Assembly (NCBI GenBank): GCA_015272325.1
Contig: JACYLU010000038.1
Location: 62,001-126,000, forward strand
Length of the DNA stretch: 64,000 nt
From: Synechococcales cyanobacterium C42_A2020_086
Lineage (GTDB): Bacteria; Cyanobacteriota; Cyanobacteriia; Elainellales; Elainellaceae
Direction of reading: 5' to 3'
Both the position numbers and the translations under genes were made by a program. A model generated the notes under the pieces. It made no database searches and had not been told where the DNA came from. It was given only the letters and a program-made list of their open reading frames with translations. This document shows, piece after piece, positions 26,367 through 35,520 of the stretch (positions are counted from its first letter, which is position 1; each line of letters starts with the position of its first letter).

Positions 26367-28076
26367 CTAACTGCCGTAGGGACGGGGGTAGGGGCGCAGC
26401 AGTGTCTCCGCTCGGAATAGCTTGAAGGTTTCTACGATGACTCCCCGCCGCCGCAGCGGAATTTCACCAATCGCCGTCACCGATTGAAAATAGTCCTGAT
26501 AGGGCAGGGCGACTGAGGTGGCATTGACAGCATTTTGGCTGAGACGGGTCGGCGTATGGGCTACAGATTCCTGTTCAAAGGTGGCGGAGGTGATGTAAAG
26601 TCCGGTTTTTCCGAGCCAGTCGCTGGCATCCGACCAAAAGGCAAACCCGCGCGGATCGTCGCTAAAGCAGGTGATCGGGTGATGAGTGAGGGGCGCGATC
26701 GCCATGGCTACCTGACCGGCAATAAAAATTTGATTGGTAAAGACAAAGTCAGCTTGCTGCAGCGCCTGCAAAACCTGGGGCTGATCGCGAAAGCCCTGCC
26801 GCAACTGCTGAATGTCGATCAGTTGAGTAGACGCATCGGTGGCAACAGGAATCCACTCACCCAGCCAGCCATGAGGCTTTTGCAAACTGCCGGTCCGGAT
26901 ATGGGATAAGCCGAGCAGCAGCAGCAGGGCAATCACAATGCCGGACCCTCCTAGCCAGCTCCAGAGGGTCTTAGGACGCCAACGCTCGACTTGGTATCCA
27001 AGCAGCAGGGTAGCTCCCCAGAAGCCGGGCATTGGCCAGGTCGGCAGAATCGGCTGATAGCCGCCGACATAAAGAAACAACCCGATCAGCGGCAGCGAGA
27101 TCCAGAGGAGGAACCGCTGTTTGAGCCGGACTGAGGGCTGATCTGAGCAGAACTCTGAGCAAGACTCGGATCGCGCAGACGGAGAATACTTTGGACAGTG
27201 GGCCGGTCTGATGGTCAACCAGATTGTCCGCAGTTGGGTGCGGATTGCCCGAGCGATGGCCCACCAAATCGGCAGTCCCAATGATGGGAACAAATAGGCG
27301 ACTCCCAACCCCCAAGTAGCGAGCGATTGCAGCAATTGATAGGAGGTGGTTGGCACTGCCCGTCCCGATTGGTACCGTAACGAAATCCACTCGTGTTGGG
27401 CATTCCAGATCAGTACAGGGGCAATTGCCAACCCAAACAGCCCAAGGGCAGCCAGAGTCCACCGCGAATAAAGGGCTTTGCGATGTTGGCGGCTGCTCCA
27501 GCAGAATCCGAGAAGCCCGATTGCCAGGATAAACCCATGATATTTGCCGAGACAAGCTAGTCCAACTAGGAGGCCAATCACCGCCAACCGATAGGTGGGT
27601 CGATACGGATACTCTCGAAAAAACTCCTGCGTACAGCAGTATAGACAGGCAGACCAGAAAAACATCAGAGAACTATCTGGCAATGTTAAGACACCAAATC
27701 CCAACGTAAAAATGGGAATCAGAGTTACAACGACCAGCAATCGTTCTGCGATGCTTGGAGTAAACAGTTTGCAGCATGTGAAATAAAGAATAAGTAACGT
27801 GCCAGTATAGAGCAGTACCGTCCCCAACCGAATCGTTAAGGGAGACACACTGCCCGTGATCCAGACTCCAAAGCCTGTAGTTAGCGCCACTAGAGGTGGA
27901 TGATCAAAGTAGCTCCAGCTCGGATGCAGCGTATAGAGATAGTAATAGGCTTCGTCGAATCCTGGTGGTAAACCGATTGCTATACCCAAGCGAATCAGGA
28001 ATCCACTTGCCAAGAGCGCCTGCCAACGCAGCAGCAAGTGCCGTAGGCGAATAAAGGATGGAAGGAAGCTGGGCAC
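26367..28076 (-). CDS. GT-C glycosyltransferase family 39-like membrane protein
   Basis: Polytopic membrane enzyme of 569 residues expected to transfer sugar from a polyprenyl-phosphate donor. The outer-loop acidic motif is PPGFDEAYYYLYTLHPSWSY (Asp41-Glu42) followed by the DHPPLVAL segment characteristic of PMT_2-type proteins. About ten hydrophobic segments follow. A hydrophilic insert near residues 294-320 (rich in Ser, Cys and charged residues) interrupts two membrane segments and includes an imperfect 12-bp duplication. The start is GTG without an obvious ribosome-binding site, so it is uncertain. Confidence 0.85.
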   Translation of the reverse strand: MPSFLPSFIRLRHLLLRWQALLASGFLIRLGIAIGLPPGFDEAYYYLYTLHPSWSYFDHPPLVALTTGFGVWITGSVSPLTIRLGTVLLYTGTLLILYFTCCKLFTPSIAERLLVVVTLIPIFTLGFGVLTLPDSSLMFFWSACLYCCTQEFFREYPYRPTYRLAVIGLLVGLACLGKYHGFILAIGLLGFCWSSRQHRKALYSRWTLAALGLFGLAIAPVLIWNAQHEWISLRYQSGRAVPTTSYQLLQSLATWGLGVAYLFPSLGLPIWWAIARAIRTQLRTIWLTIRPAHCPKYSPSARSESCSEFCSDQPSVRLKQRFLLWISLPLIGLFLYVGGYQPILPTWPMPGFWGATLLLGYQVERWRPKTLWSWLGGSGIVIALLLLLGLSHIRTGSLQKPHGWLGEWIPVATDASTQLIDIQQLRQGFRDQPQVLQALQQADFVFTNQIFIAGQVAMAIAPLTHHPITCFSDDPRGFAFWSDASDWLGKTGLYITSATFEQESVAHTPTRLSQNAVNATSVALPYQDYFQSVTAIGEIPLRRRGVIVETFKLFRAETLLRPYPRPYGS

Positions 28077-28150
28077 GCGAGCTGATCACCGCTTCAACAG
28101 AGCATTTTTTTATTGTGCTTCTATTGTGCCATGCTTCGTTCCATCCTATT

Positions 28151-28417
28151 TTAGCAAAAGGGGACCTGAGGATCGGGACAAGACGGCAAGGGCCGAGATG
28201 GATCGGGATGGGTATCTATTGACGGAAATAGGCTGGATCGACCAGGAAAGGAATTCGCTAAGGCTAACGCTGCAATTAGACCTAGATACGTCCAGAGGAT
28301 GAACCACCCAACACCCGGCTGGGGTTTTTTAGAGGGTGGAATCTTCTCATGTTTGAGCTTCGATTCCTTGACAACTTGATACCCATTCTCAAGTTTGACA
28401 AAAATTTTCTTACCCAT
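28151..28417 (-). CDS. Small single-span membrane protein, unknown
   Basis: An 88-residue protein I do not recognise. A basic N-terminal part (MGKKIFVKLENGYQVVKESK) precedes one membrane span (about 36-54, GVGWFILWTYLGLIAALAL) and a Pro/Ser-rich tail. The basic residues before the span suggest the N-terminus stays in the cytoplasm. The layout looks like a real protein, but ribosome-binding evidence is weak. Confidence 0.45.
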   Translation of the reverse strand: MGKKIFVKLENGYQVVKESKLKHEKIPPSKKPQPGVGWFILWTYLGLIAALALANSFPGRSSLFPSIDTHPDPSRPLPSCPDPQVPFC

Positions 28418-28568
28418 ACACTAACGCTGCAATACATTGCACAACAAGGTTCGTGGGAAGCCGACGGTAGCGAAATCAATCCAGCTGGCCGTGATTCGCG
28501 ACCGCTTCCCAGCACACAATGACTTGATTTCAGTAATCCAAAGCGGCCTTACTGAAACTCCATGCAGT

Positions 28569-28588
28569 ATCAAATTTGATCAAATTTG
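28569..28588. repeat. 10-bp perfect tandem duplication
   Basis: Two copies of ATCAAATTTG in an intergenic region. Confidence 0.88.
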
Positions 28589-29053
28589 AGCGATCATCAC
28601 CCGATGGTTTGAGCCACAGGGGCAAACGTGACTGATCGAATCTCAAGAACAAAGCTCAACGAGCGAATCTGAATCAGCACAACAAATCAGCAAAACCGCT
28701 TCTGCTAGCTGGTCCGTCAGCTTAGGTTCATCAGCGAGTTCATCCATCAGCTAAGCAATTAGTTAGGCACAAGTGAGTCAGGCAGTTAATGCCAATACTT
28801 CTCTATGACAACGCTTCGACAACACTTTCAACGGTATGAGTACCCCGGGGTTTTATCAAGCCAGACCGACCTGTACAGGCTGGATTAAGTTCTATACTGT
28901 AGACGATAAATGTCGCTAAATGGTGGTTTTTTAGAAAACTAAAATTTCTATCTCAACAATTAAATAGAGGTCACCCCCTGGATTAACCCAACGTTAATGT
29001 TAGCAAGCTGTTTCCAGACAGGATGCTGCGGCACCGATCAGGGCAGCCGTTGC

Positions 29054-29075
29054 TCAAGAGTTACTCAAGAGTTAC
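29054..29075. repeat. 11-bp perfect tandem duplication
   Basis: Two copies of TCAAGAGTTAC directly abutting the stop codon of the hybrid histidine kinase; a third partial copy supplies the stop. Confidence 0.9.
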
Positions 29076-31565
29076 TCAGGACTGGCGCAGTAGCTCAGCA
29101 ACAACCTCAACCAGTTGGGTCGGATCGATTGGTTTTGCTAGGTGATGCTGAAATCCAGCCTGCAACGCCTGTTGCTGATTCAACTCTCCGGCATAGGCTG
29201 TGAGAGCAAGTGCTGGGATGTGTCCTCCTTGCTCGCGTGGCAGAGATCTCACCTGCTGCATCAGCTGATAGCCATCCATCTCGGGCATCCCAATGTCGCT
29301 CAGCAGCAGATCTGGCTGGCACTGTTGCAGCGACAGCAAACCTTCGCGAGCGGAAGCAGCAGTGGTTACCTCCGCTCCTGCCTGTTGCAGAACAAAAGCC
29401 ACAAACTCGCGGGAGTCAGGGTCGTCATCCACAACTAAAATGTGCCAGCCGGTCAAGGGGACATCGGAAGCAGGAAGAGCAGGCTGGATCAGGGTTTCGC
29501 TGCTCGAGTTCTGTACCAGCAGCGGCAACTTCACTGTAAATGTGGCTCCTTGCCCTTCTCCCGAACTAGCAGCGCTGACCGTGCCGCCGTGTAGTTCTAC
29601 AAGGTGACGCACAATCGCTAGTCCCAGCCCCAGTCCACCAAATTGACGGGTAGTTGCGCTATCCGATTGTCGAAAGTAGTCGAACACGTGGGGCAGAAAA
29701 TCAGGCGTGATGCCTTTGCCGGTGTCGGTAACAACGATTTGAACATAGGAGCGGCAGAGAGCGGGGTGGCATGGCTCTCGGACCGTTGTCGCAGACGCGG
29801 CTGCGGTCTTATCCCCGTTCCGATTGCCCCCGTTCCAATCGCTGCTTGCACACCTCCCCGCTTCCCCTTGTCCAATCTGCTCCAGCCTGACCTGCACCCG
29901 TCCTCCGGAGGGCGTAAACTTCACGGCATTAGAGAGCAGATTCCAGACGACCTGTTGCAGGCGAGTAGCATCGCCGGAAATGGAAGCGACGGTGGCATCA
30001 AGCTGGGCGTCTAGAGTAATGGATTTGGCCTCGGCCGCCAGGCGCACCGTTTCCAGCGCGGCTTGAATTGTCGTTACTAGATTAACCGAACTGACGCTGA
30101 GGCTGAATTTGCCGCGCAGAATTCGCGAGACATCGAGCAGGTCTTCGATCAGCTCCGCTTGCAGTTTGGCATTCCGTTCGATGGTCGCTAGCGCTTGTCG
30201 GGTTTTGGCAGCGTCGAGTCCACCGGTTTGCAGGAGTTTTGCCCAGCCCAGAATTGGGTTGAGAGGCGACCGCAGCTCATGGGACAGAACCGCCAAAAAT
30301 TCATCCTTGAGGCGATTGGCCTGTTCGGCAGCCTCTCGAGCGGCTTGTTCGCGCTGCAAGAGCTGTTCCCGATCGCGCTCAAACTGGACTCGCTCGGTAA
30401 TATCGTTCGAGATGCCAATCAAACCAATGACCTCTCCGGCTTCATTCCGGTAAGGCACTTTCATCCCCAAAAAAGTACGAACGCCGTCCGGCGATTCTTC
30501 CACAACTTCCATCTGGCCTGAGGTCATGATTCGCTGATCATTTTCCATGACGCGAGCTGCATCGTCTGGGTTGGGATAGAAATCGCAATCGCGGTAGCCA
30601 ATCACCTCAGCAGCTGATTTGCCCAACACCTGTAGGGTCGCAGGATTGGCGAAGATAATCCGTCCCTGCCGATCTTTAACAAAAATGGGGGTGGGTGTAG
30701 ATTCATTGATCACATCTAGAATGGCATTCTTTTGCCGCAGTTCTGCTTCCACACGCTTGCGCTCGGTGATATCCGCCAAGAAAACAGTCAACCCGCTGGG
30801 TGAGGGGTAAATGCGGTGATCGTGCCAGCATTGCCAGGGGGTATAGAAGTAGTCGAACTGCACTGGTGTTTGGGCGGTCATGGCCTGCTGAAATCGGTGA
30901 TAGGCTTCAGTTTCTACCGCTTCTGGGAAGAGCTGCCAAATGTTTTGCCCCAAGAGCTGCGAGCGGGACATACCAACCATATCGCAATAGCGATCGTTGA
31001 CATAGGTAAATTGCCAGTCGCGATCAAGCACGTAAAAGCCATCGTGAATGCTCGACAGAATTGTTTCTACCCGCTGCTGGGCAGCTTCTGCTTCTAGGCG
31101 CAGGGTTTGCTCTCGTTGGGCAGCCGCTTTTTCTTGGGTGATATCTCGAACTTCGATCACTGTGCCGATCACCCGATCGCCTTCGCGGATAGGACTAGCG
31201 GTATAGGCAACTGGGTAAAAGTAGCCTGACTTATGGATGAACACATCCTCTCCCTTCTCTTGATTGTTTTGGGGAAATGCCCGGTCAATGGGACATTCGC
31301 TCAGAGGATAGGGGCGGCCATCAGGGCGCGTGTGGTGAATCACATCGTGCAGCGGGCGACCCTGGGTTTCCGGGAGAGTATAGCCGGTGAGAATCTCTGC
31401 TGCAGGATTCATGTAGATACAGTGCTGACGCTCATCCATGATGAACAAAGCCAGTGTAGCGTTGTTGCAAACCAACTCAAATTGACGCTTGTAGAAATCA
31501 GCCGGCAGGGCTTCCTGAGGCAGGCGATGGTACTCGCTTAATGAAACAATCCGCTCGGAGGTCAT
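29076..31565 (-). CDS. PAS-domain hybrid histidine kinase / response regulator
   Basis: Soluble sensor kinase of 829 residues. Three PAS domains come first (about 25-140, 165-275 and 285-400; the third contains the PAC-type IGISNDITERV). They are followed by HisKA with phosphorylated His429 in LSHELRSPLNP, an HATPase domain (WNLLSNAVKFTPSGG, VTDTGKGITPDFL, GGLGLGLAIVRHL) and a receiver domain with phospho-acceptor Asp757 in LLLSDIGMPEMDG. The ATPase domain carries an unusual insert of about 41 residues (29751-29873). ATG at 31565 has AGGA 5 nt upstream and is preferred to upstream ATG 31682. The ligand sensed by the PAS domains is unknown, and no obvious output regulator adjoins. Confidence 0.93.
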   Translation of the reverse strand: MTSERIVSLSEYHRLPQEALPADFYKRQFELVCNNATLALFIMDERQHCIYMNPAAEILTGYTLPETQGRPLHDVIHHTRPDGRPYPLSECPIDRAFPQNNQEKGEDVFIHKSGYFYPVAYTASPIREGDRVIGTVIEVRDITQEKAAAQREQTLRLEAEAAQQRVETILSSIHDGFYVLDRDWQFTYVNDRYCDMVGMSRSQLLGQNIWQLFPEAVETEAYHRFQQAMTAQTPVQFDYFYTPWQCWHDHRIYPSPSGLTVFLADITERKRVEAELRQKNAILDVINESTPTPIFVKDRQGRIIFANPATLQVLGKSAAEVIGYRDCDFYPNPDDAARVMENDQRIMTSGQMEVVEESPDGVRTFLGMKVPYRNEAGEVIGLIGISNDITERVQFERDREQLLQREQAAREAAEQANRLKDEFLAVLSHELRSPLNPILGWAKLLQTGGLDAAKTRQALATIERNAKLQAELIEDLLDVSRILRGKFSLSVSSVNLVTTIQAALETVRLAAEAKSITLDAQLDATVASISGDATRLQQVVWNLLSNAVKFTPSGGRVQVRLEQIGQGEAGRCASSDWNGGNRNGDKTAAASATTVREPCHPALCRSYVQIVVTDTGKGITPDFLPHVFDYFRQSDSATTRQFGGLGLGLAIVRHLVELHGGTVSAASSGEGQGATFTVKLPLLVQNSSSETLIQPALPASDVPLTGWHILVVDDDPDSREFVAFVLQQAGAEVTTAASAREGLLSLQQCQPDLLLSDIGMPEMDGYQLMQQVRSLPREQGGHIPALALTAYAGELNQQQALQAGFQHHLAKPIDPTQLVEVVAELLRQS

Positions 31566-31718
31566 AGGGGTCCTGTTCCAACACGTTACAAACGGGGTAG
31601 CAACAACGAGGCATTCTGATTGGACGCTGATTGGGCAAAGGCTGACTGGAATCAGGCTGACCGAACAAGGCTTGAGTTGCATGGACCAAGCAAGCGGCGT
31701 CTCTAGAGCAGCATCTCT

Positions 31719-31746
31719 AGAATGAACAACTCAGAATGAACAACTC
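31719..31746. repeat. 14-bp perfect tandem duplication
   Basis: Two copies of AGAATGAACAACTC upstream of the hybrid kinase gene. Confidence 0.9.
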
Positions 31747-31748
31747 AA

Positions 31749-31770
31749 TTCAGGCAGTATTCAGGCAGTA
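31749..31770. repeat. 11-bp perfect tandem duplication
   Basis: Two copies of TTCAGGCAGTA, only 2 bp after the preceding 14-bp duplication but of unrelated sequence. Confidence 0.9.
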
Positions 31771-31971
31771 TTTCAGTATGACACTCTGAGTCCATTATCT
31801 GCCCTGAGATAGGGGGTGCAATCTATCAGTTGAGCGAACGGTTGAGCGAATGCTCTTATGCAACCTGCACTGAAGCAACCTGCAAATCACGATTTGGCTG
31901 GCAGCGATTCGACTTTACCTGAGATTTCACACTTAGCCATGCTAAACCCGATGAAGCTGACCTAGCATCCA

Positions 31972-33189
31972 TCATGCCTGACGAGGGGGCGTCGCAATAC
32001 CCCACTTCACCAGAGCAGCCTCAATCGAGCGCACATAGTTGAGGTCAGCTTGGGGTAACGGGTGATCAACGTGACCCTCGGGTTTGGGGTTTAGAAACGC
32101 AAAAGCCTGCCGGAACTGTTGCGGCGTAGCGGCAATGGGGGCATCAAAATGAGCAGCAATGATCCGCTCAAACGGCCAGGCAGACACCCGCTGCACCCAA
32201 GCATGAACCCGCTGTGGGTCCTGGGGAAAAATCAGAGTTTGCAGAATCGGGGCAACCAAGGGACGCCCTCCCCCACGCAGGTCCACGAATGACTGCTGCC
32301 AATCGGACTGCCAGCGAAACGGATAAAGCCCAAAGTAAGCCTTGCGAGAGCGATCACTGGCTCGCCACGCCTGCTGCAGCATTTGCTTCAGTCCTAGAGT
32401 TTCTACCTTGCTGGGACCAAAGTAGATGGCAAACAGCGAGATGCGCTGCCAACCCTTGCGGCGATTTTCCTCAGTGTCAACAATGGGGTCAAGGGCACTT
32501 TCCCGGGCGTGGAACAACAACGGGTAGGGGTCGAGCTGAGCAATGGGCGGCGGCTCCGATGGTATCGAGACTACCGCATCCGTCAGTAATAAGGTGCGCG
32601 TCGGTCGATGAAACACGGCAACTTCTACAAAGGCCCCCCGCCCTAGATCGAGAGCCAACACAGCGTAATCAAGCTCGCCACCTAAAGCAGCGAAGCGGCC
32701 GTCGCTGGGTAGTTCTTGGGTGCGCTCTGATGGGAAGCCCAGCCAGCTCAGCGGCAGATTGAAGGGAAAACTCCACTGGTGTGGTGCCACAAACACCTGG
32801 GCCTGGGGGAAGCAGCGGGCAAAGGGTCCGGCGAAGATTTTGTGTTCTAGCCCTGAACTAGTGGGCAGCAAAATCGTCTGCACCTCGCCATAGCGATCGA
32901 CCAACTCCTGAACTAAGCGCAGGCATTCGCGAGTCGGGGCAACCGGCGCGTAGACAAACAAGCCACCGGATTTCAGCCGCACTACCGTCATCCGAATCGG
33001 CACCACCGCGTAGAGAATGCCATGCATTTGGTCAAAGGTCCAGACGCGGTCTGGGACAACCTCTGTGCGGAGCGTCCGGCGAGTGCCGTAGGGATAGAGG
33101 GGCAGCACCGGCCAGAAGCGCCACTTCCAGTCTTCGGGGTCAGGCGTAGACAACGTAGACAATAATGCACTAGGTTCTGGCTCGCTCAT
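31972..33189 (-). CDS. DUF4336 domain-containing protein
   Basis: A 405-residue soluble protein of a family found in cyanobacteria and plastid-bearing eukaryotes. Recognisable blocks are WPVLPLYPYGTRRTLRTEV, MTVVRLKSGGLFVYAPVAPT and LLLTDAVVSIP. The strand order suggests a degenerate metallo-beta-lactamase-like fold, but a complete HxHxDH metal site is not visible, so I do not claim hydrolase activity. ATG at 33189 is chosen over an upstream TTG. The function of the family is not established. Confidence 0.85.
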   Translation of the reverse strand: MSEPEPSALLSTLSTPDPEDWKWRFWPVLPLYPYGTRRTLRTEVVPDRVWTFDQMHGILYAVVPIRMTVVRLKSGGLFVYAPVAPTRECLRLVQELVDRYGEVQTILLPTSSGLEHKIFAGPFARCFPQAQVFVAPHQWSFPFNLPLSWLGFPSERTQELPSDGRFAALGGELDYAVLALDLGRGAFVEVAVFHRPTRTLLLTDAVVSIPSEPPPIAQLDPYPLLFHARESALDPIVDTEENRRKGWQRISLFAIYFGPSKVETLGLKQMLQQAWRASDRSRKAYFGLYPFRWQSDWQQSFVDLRGGGRPLVAPILQTLIFPQDPQRVHAWVQRVSAWPFERIIAAHFDAPIAATPQQFRQAFAFLNPKPEGHVDHPLPQADLNYVRSIEAALVKWGIATPPRQA

Positions 33190-33678
33190 GGCTACTGAGT
33201 TCAGACTCGATTCAGCTCTCAAGATGGGTTGGACTCACCCAAGGCAGCTACTGCTGATCGTAAAAGATCTCCATCTGATTGCTCATGTCAGATCGCCGGT
33301 TGGTGCCATCTTATACCGAATTTCATCCCGTAAAAGCGATCCAACTTGCAACAGCGAGCGTAGATTGAGTTGGGATGGTATTTGTTGAATTAACTCGAAT
33401 CACCTCGAATCGACAATTCATAAACAGTCCTGTCATTGCGAACGAGCAGCTCTAGCGTCGTCTGAACCACGAGACCGCGCAAGCAACCTGAATCAGCAGC
33501 AATGCTGGCGCGAGCTGAACCCCGGACAACCTCGAACTCAGTTAGGATGAAGTAAGGTCGGTCAAAGTCCGTTCAAATTCGTACCTGATGGTGATCGTGA
33601 TGGTGATCGCTCGTCGCACAACTGATAGAGCAACTAATAAACCTACTGGTAGAACAACTTGGGGGTAGCTAATTGGGA
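33190..33678. other. Spacer upstream of the ChrR-like gene
   Basis: About 490 bp without a gene. It contains a perfect 12-bp duplication at 33586-33609 and otherwise no recognisable element. Confidence 0.4.
33586..33609. repeat. 12-bp perfect tandem duplication
   Basis: Two copies of TGATGGTGATCG in the leader of the ChrR-like cupin gene. Confidence 0.9.
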
Positions 33679-34308
33679 ATGGATAGGGAGAATGATTGCT
33701 TTTGTGAACTAGTGCCCCTCTACGCGCTTGATGTCCTCAGTGCGGCCGAGCGCGACTGGGTAGAGCAGCAAATTGCGGCCGAACCTGAGTTAGCCGAGGA
33801 GCTGGTAGCGTATCAGGCAACGGTACAGGATCTCGCCTATGGCGCTCCGGTATCGCCCGCCACACCATTGCCCCTCCTCAAAGAGCGACTATTCAACCGG
33901 CTTTCCCAAGAGGTACCCGCTGATCATGCGTTTGATGACCCTGCCACGAGATCCATTAGTGCTGTGAGTGCTGCGCCGGCTACTCATCAGGCTATCCGTG
34001 CCCAGGAGTTGCACTGGCAGCCCCATGCTGTGCCCGGTATTCGGATTGCCATTGTGCATACCGACGAAATGAAGCGCGAAGTTGTAGGGTTTCTGCAGGC
34101 AGAGCCAGGGGCTTGCTATCCGCTACACCGTCATGCAGCCGTTGAGGAAATTTTTATGCTGGAAGGCGATCTGGTGATTGGCGAAGAGGTGTATGGCGCC
34201 GGCGATTATATCCGCTCCTACCCTGGTTCGAGCCATGCTCCCTGTACTTCCGGAGGCTGCCGTTTCTTCTTCCGCTCTTCGCTAGACGATGAGTTTCTGC
34301 CGGAATAG
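33679..34308 (+). CDS. ChrR-like cupin / anti-sigma-factor-type protein
   Basis: A 209-residue protein with two parts. The N-terminal part (about 1-75) resembles the anti-sigma helical domain (LVPLYALDVLSAAERDWVEQQI), followed by a Pro/Ala linker. A C-terminal cupin (about 105-205) has metal ligands His150, His152, Glu157 and His186 in YPLHRHAAVEEIF and GSSHAPC. ChrR proteins hold ECF sigma factors and release them on oxidative or singlet-oxygen stress. The usual zinc-binding HxxxCxxC of the N-terminal domain is not clear here and no ECF sigma gene is adjacent, so a stand-alone cupin role is possible. ATG is chosen over a TTG two codons upstream. Confidence 0.78.
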   Translation: MDRENDCFCELVPLYALDVLSAAERDWVEQQIAAEPELAEELVAYQATVQDLAYGAPVSPATPLPLLKERLFNRLSQEVPADHAFDDPATRSISAVSAAPATHQAIRAQELHWQPHAVPGIRIAIVHTDEMKREVVGFLQAEPGACYPLHRHAAVEEIFMLEGDLVIGEEVYGAGDYIRSYPGSSHAPCTSGGCRFFFRSSLDDEFLPE

Positions 34309-34371
34309 GTCCAATTACGAGACGCAGTGGATGGTCTCATGCCGTAGCAGCTCCAATGGCTCGACCCGCTC

Positions 34372-35520
34372 CTAGGTCCTTTGGCGTGGCAACCGCACCG
34401 TGAACTGACTTCCTTCTCCAACCTGCGACTGTAGAGTAATCGTGCCGTGATGGGCTTCCACAATTCGCCGCGACAAATACAGCCCTAATCCACTGCCTGC
34501 CCGCTTGTGGTCGCCTTGGCGGAAGCGCTCAAAAATAGATTTTTGATCCTCTGGGGGAATGCCAGCACCGGTGTCTTTCACAGTGACGCTGACCCACTGG
34601 GTGGTAGAGGGTGCTTCAGCATTGGCTTCTGCCCGCAGGTCGATGGTTACAGACCCCTGATCGGTGAACTTGATGGCATTGCCTATAAGATTCGTGAAGA
34701 CGCGCCGCAGTTCCAGCCGATCGCCCCAAATTATTAGCCCCTGATTGGGAGCGGGCTGTGGGTTGCCTTCTGTTCCCACCATGTCCATCGTGAGGGCAAT
34801 TTCCCGTTCTGCTGCCAAAGGGTGTAGCTCCTGCATGACCTCCGCAATCAGCTCATACAGATCGCAAGCGGCAAAGGTCAGGGTTTTACTACCCGCATCA
34901 TGGCGATAGACCTCTAGGATGGTATTCACCATCTGCAGCAAATTTTTGTTGCTGCGAATCATCACCTCAAGCGGCTCTCGCATGTCGGCTGGCGTTGGAC
35001 CAAAGGCGTCTTGCAAAAACAAATTCAGCATTCGGTCGGCTGCTACCAAAGGCGTGCGCAAGTCGTGGGTTAAACGCGAGACAAAATCTTCGCGCTGCCG
35101 TGCCATTTGCTCGCGTTCGTCGATGCTATGTTTGAGCCGCAGCAGGGAACGCACTCGCGCCAGCAGTTCGTCCACGTCTACTGGTTTGCGGATAAAGTCA
35201 TCTGCACCCGCATCTAAACCTTCTACAACGCTGGATTGCTGGTGTGCCGTAATCAGCAAGATCGGAATGAACCCCCAGCGATCGGCATTCTGGCGGACGC
35301 GACGAGTCACTTCATAGCCATCCATACCTGGCATCATCACATCCAACAGCAGCAGATCAGGAGGTGACTTCTCAATCATGGCAAGAGCGGTCATGCCATC
35401 TTCGGCTAAACTCACTTGATAGCCTTTGTCTTCCAGGATGGTTTGGACCAAAAACAGATTGTCCGGCGAATCATCCACTGCCAGGATGCGATCAATTACA
35501 GGAGCATTTACAAGAGACAT
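34372..35520 (-). CDS. Receiver-first hybrid histidine kinase
   Basis: Cytoplasmic protein of 382 residues with the order REC - HisKA - HATPase. The receiver (about 10-130) has phospho-acceptor Asp60 in LLLLDVMMPGMDG. A short coiled linker leads to HisKA with His152 in RLTHDLRTPLVA. The ATPase domain shows TNLIGNAIKFTDQG, VKDTGAGIPPEDQ and GSGLGLYLSRRIV. Having the receiver in front suggests it takes phosphate from another kinase or is modulated by it. There is no membrane segment. The start ATG has no clear Shine-Dalgarno. Confidence 0.92.
   Translation of the reverse strand: MSLVNAPVIDRILAVDDSPDNLFLVQTILEDKGYQVSLAEDGMTALAMIEKSPPDLLLLDVMMPGMDGYEVTRRVRQNADRWGFIPILLITAHQQSSVVEGLDAGADDFIRKPVDVDELLARVRSLLRLKHSIDEREQMARQREDFVSRLTHDLRTPLVAADRMLNLFLQDAFGPTPADMREPLEVMIRSNKNLLQMVNTILEVYRHDAGSKTLTFAACDLYELIAEVMQELHPLAAEREIALTMDMVGTEGNPQPAPNQGLIIWGDRLELRRVFTNLIGNAIKFTDQGSVTIDLRAEANAEAPSTTQWVSVTVKDTGAGIPPEDQKSIFERFRQGDHKRAGSGLGLYLSRRIVEAHHGTITLQSQVGEGSQFTVRLPRQRT

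Larger units (their letters stand above)
28418..29075. other. Spacer before the hybrid kinase gene end
   Basis: 658 bp without a gene. Contents: a 10-bp duplication (28569-28588), a 10-bp palindrome ACCCCGGGGT (28842-28851) followed by TTTT, another 10-bp palindrome CCTGTACAGG (28870-28879), and an 11-bp duplication that touches the kinase stop codon (29054-29075). Confidence 0.4.
31566..31971. other. Duplication-rich spacer
   Basis: About 400 bp between the kinase and DUF4336 genes. It contains four separate tandem or near-tandem duplications within 200 bp (see the repeats at 31719 and 31749, plus imperfect ones with periods 12 at 31829-31852 and 15 at 31860-31884). No gene was seen; the kinase promoter must be within it. 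Confidence 0.6.

Noticed and set aside
28842..28851. ACCCCGGGGT followed by TTTT as an intrinsic terminator
   Set aside because: The palindrome has no loop bases, so the usable stem is only about three pairs.
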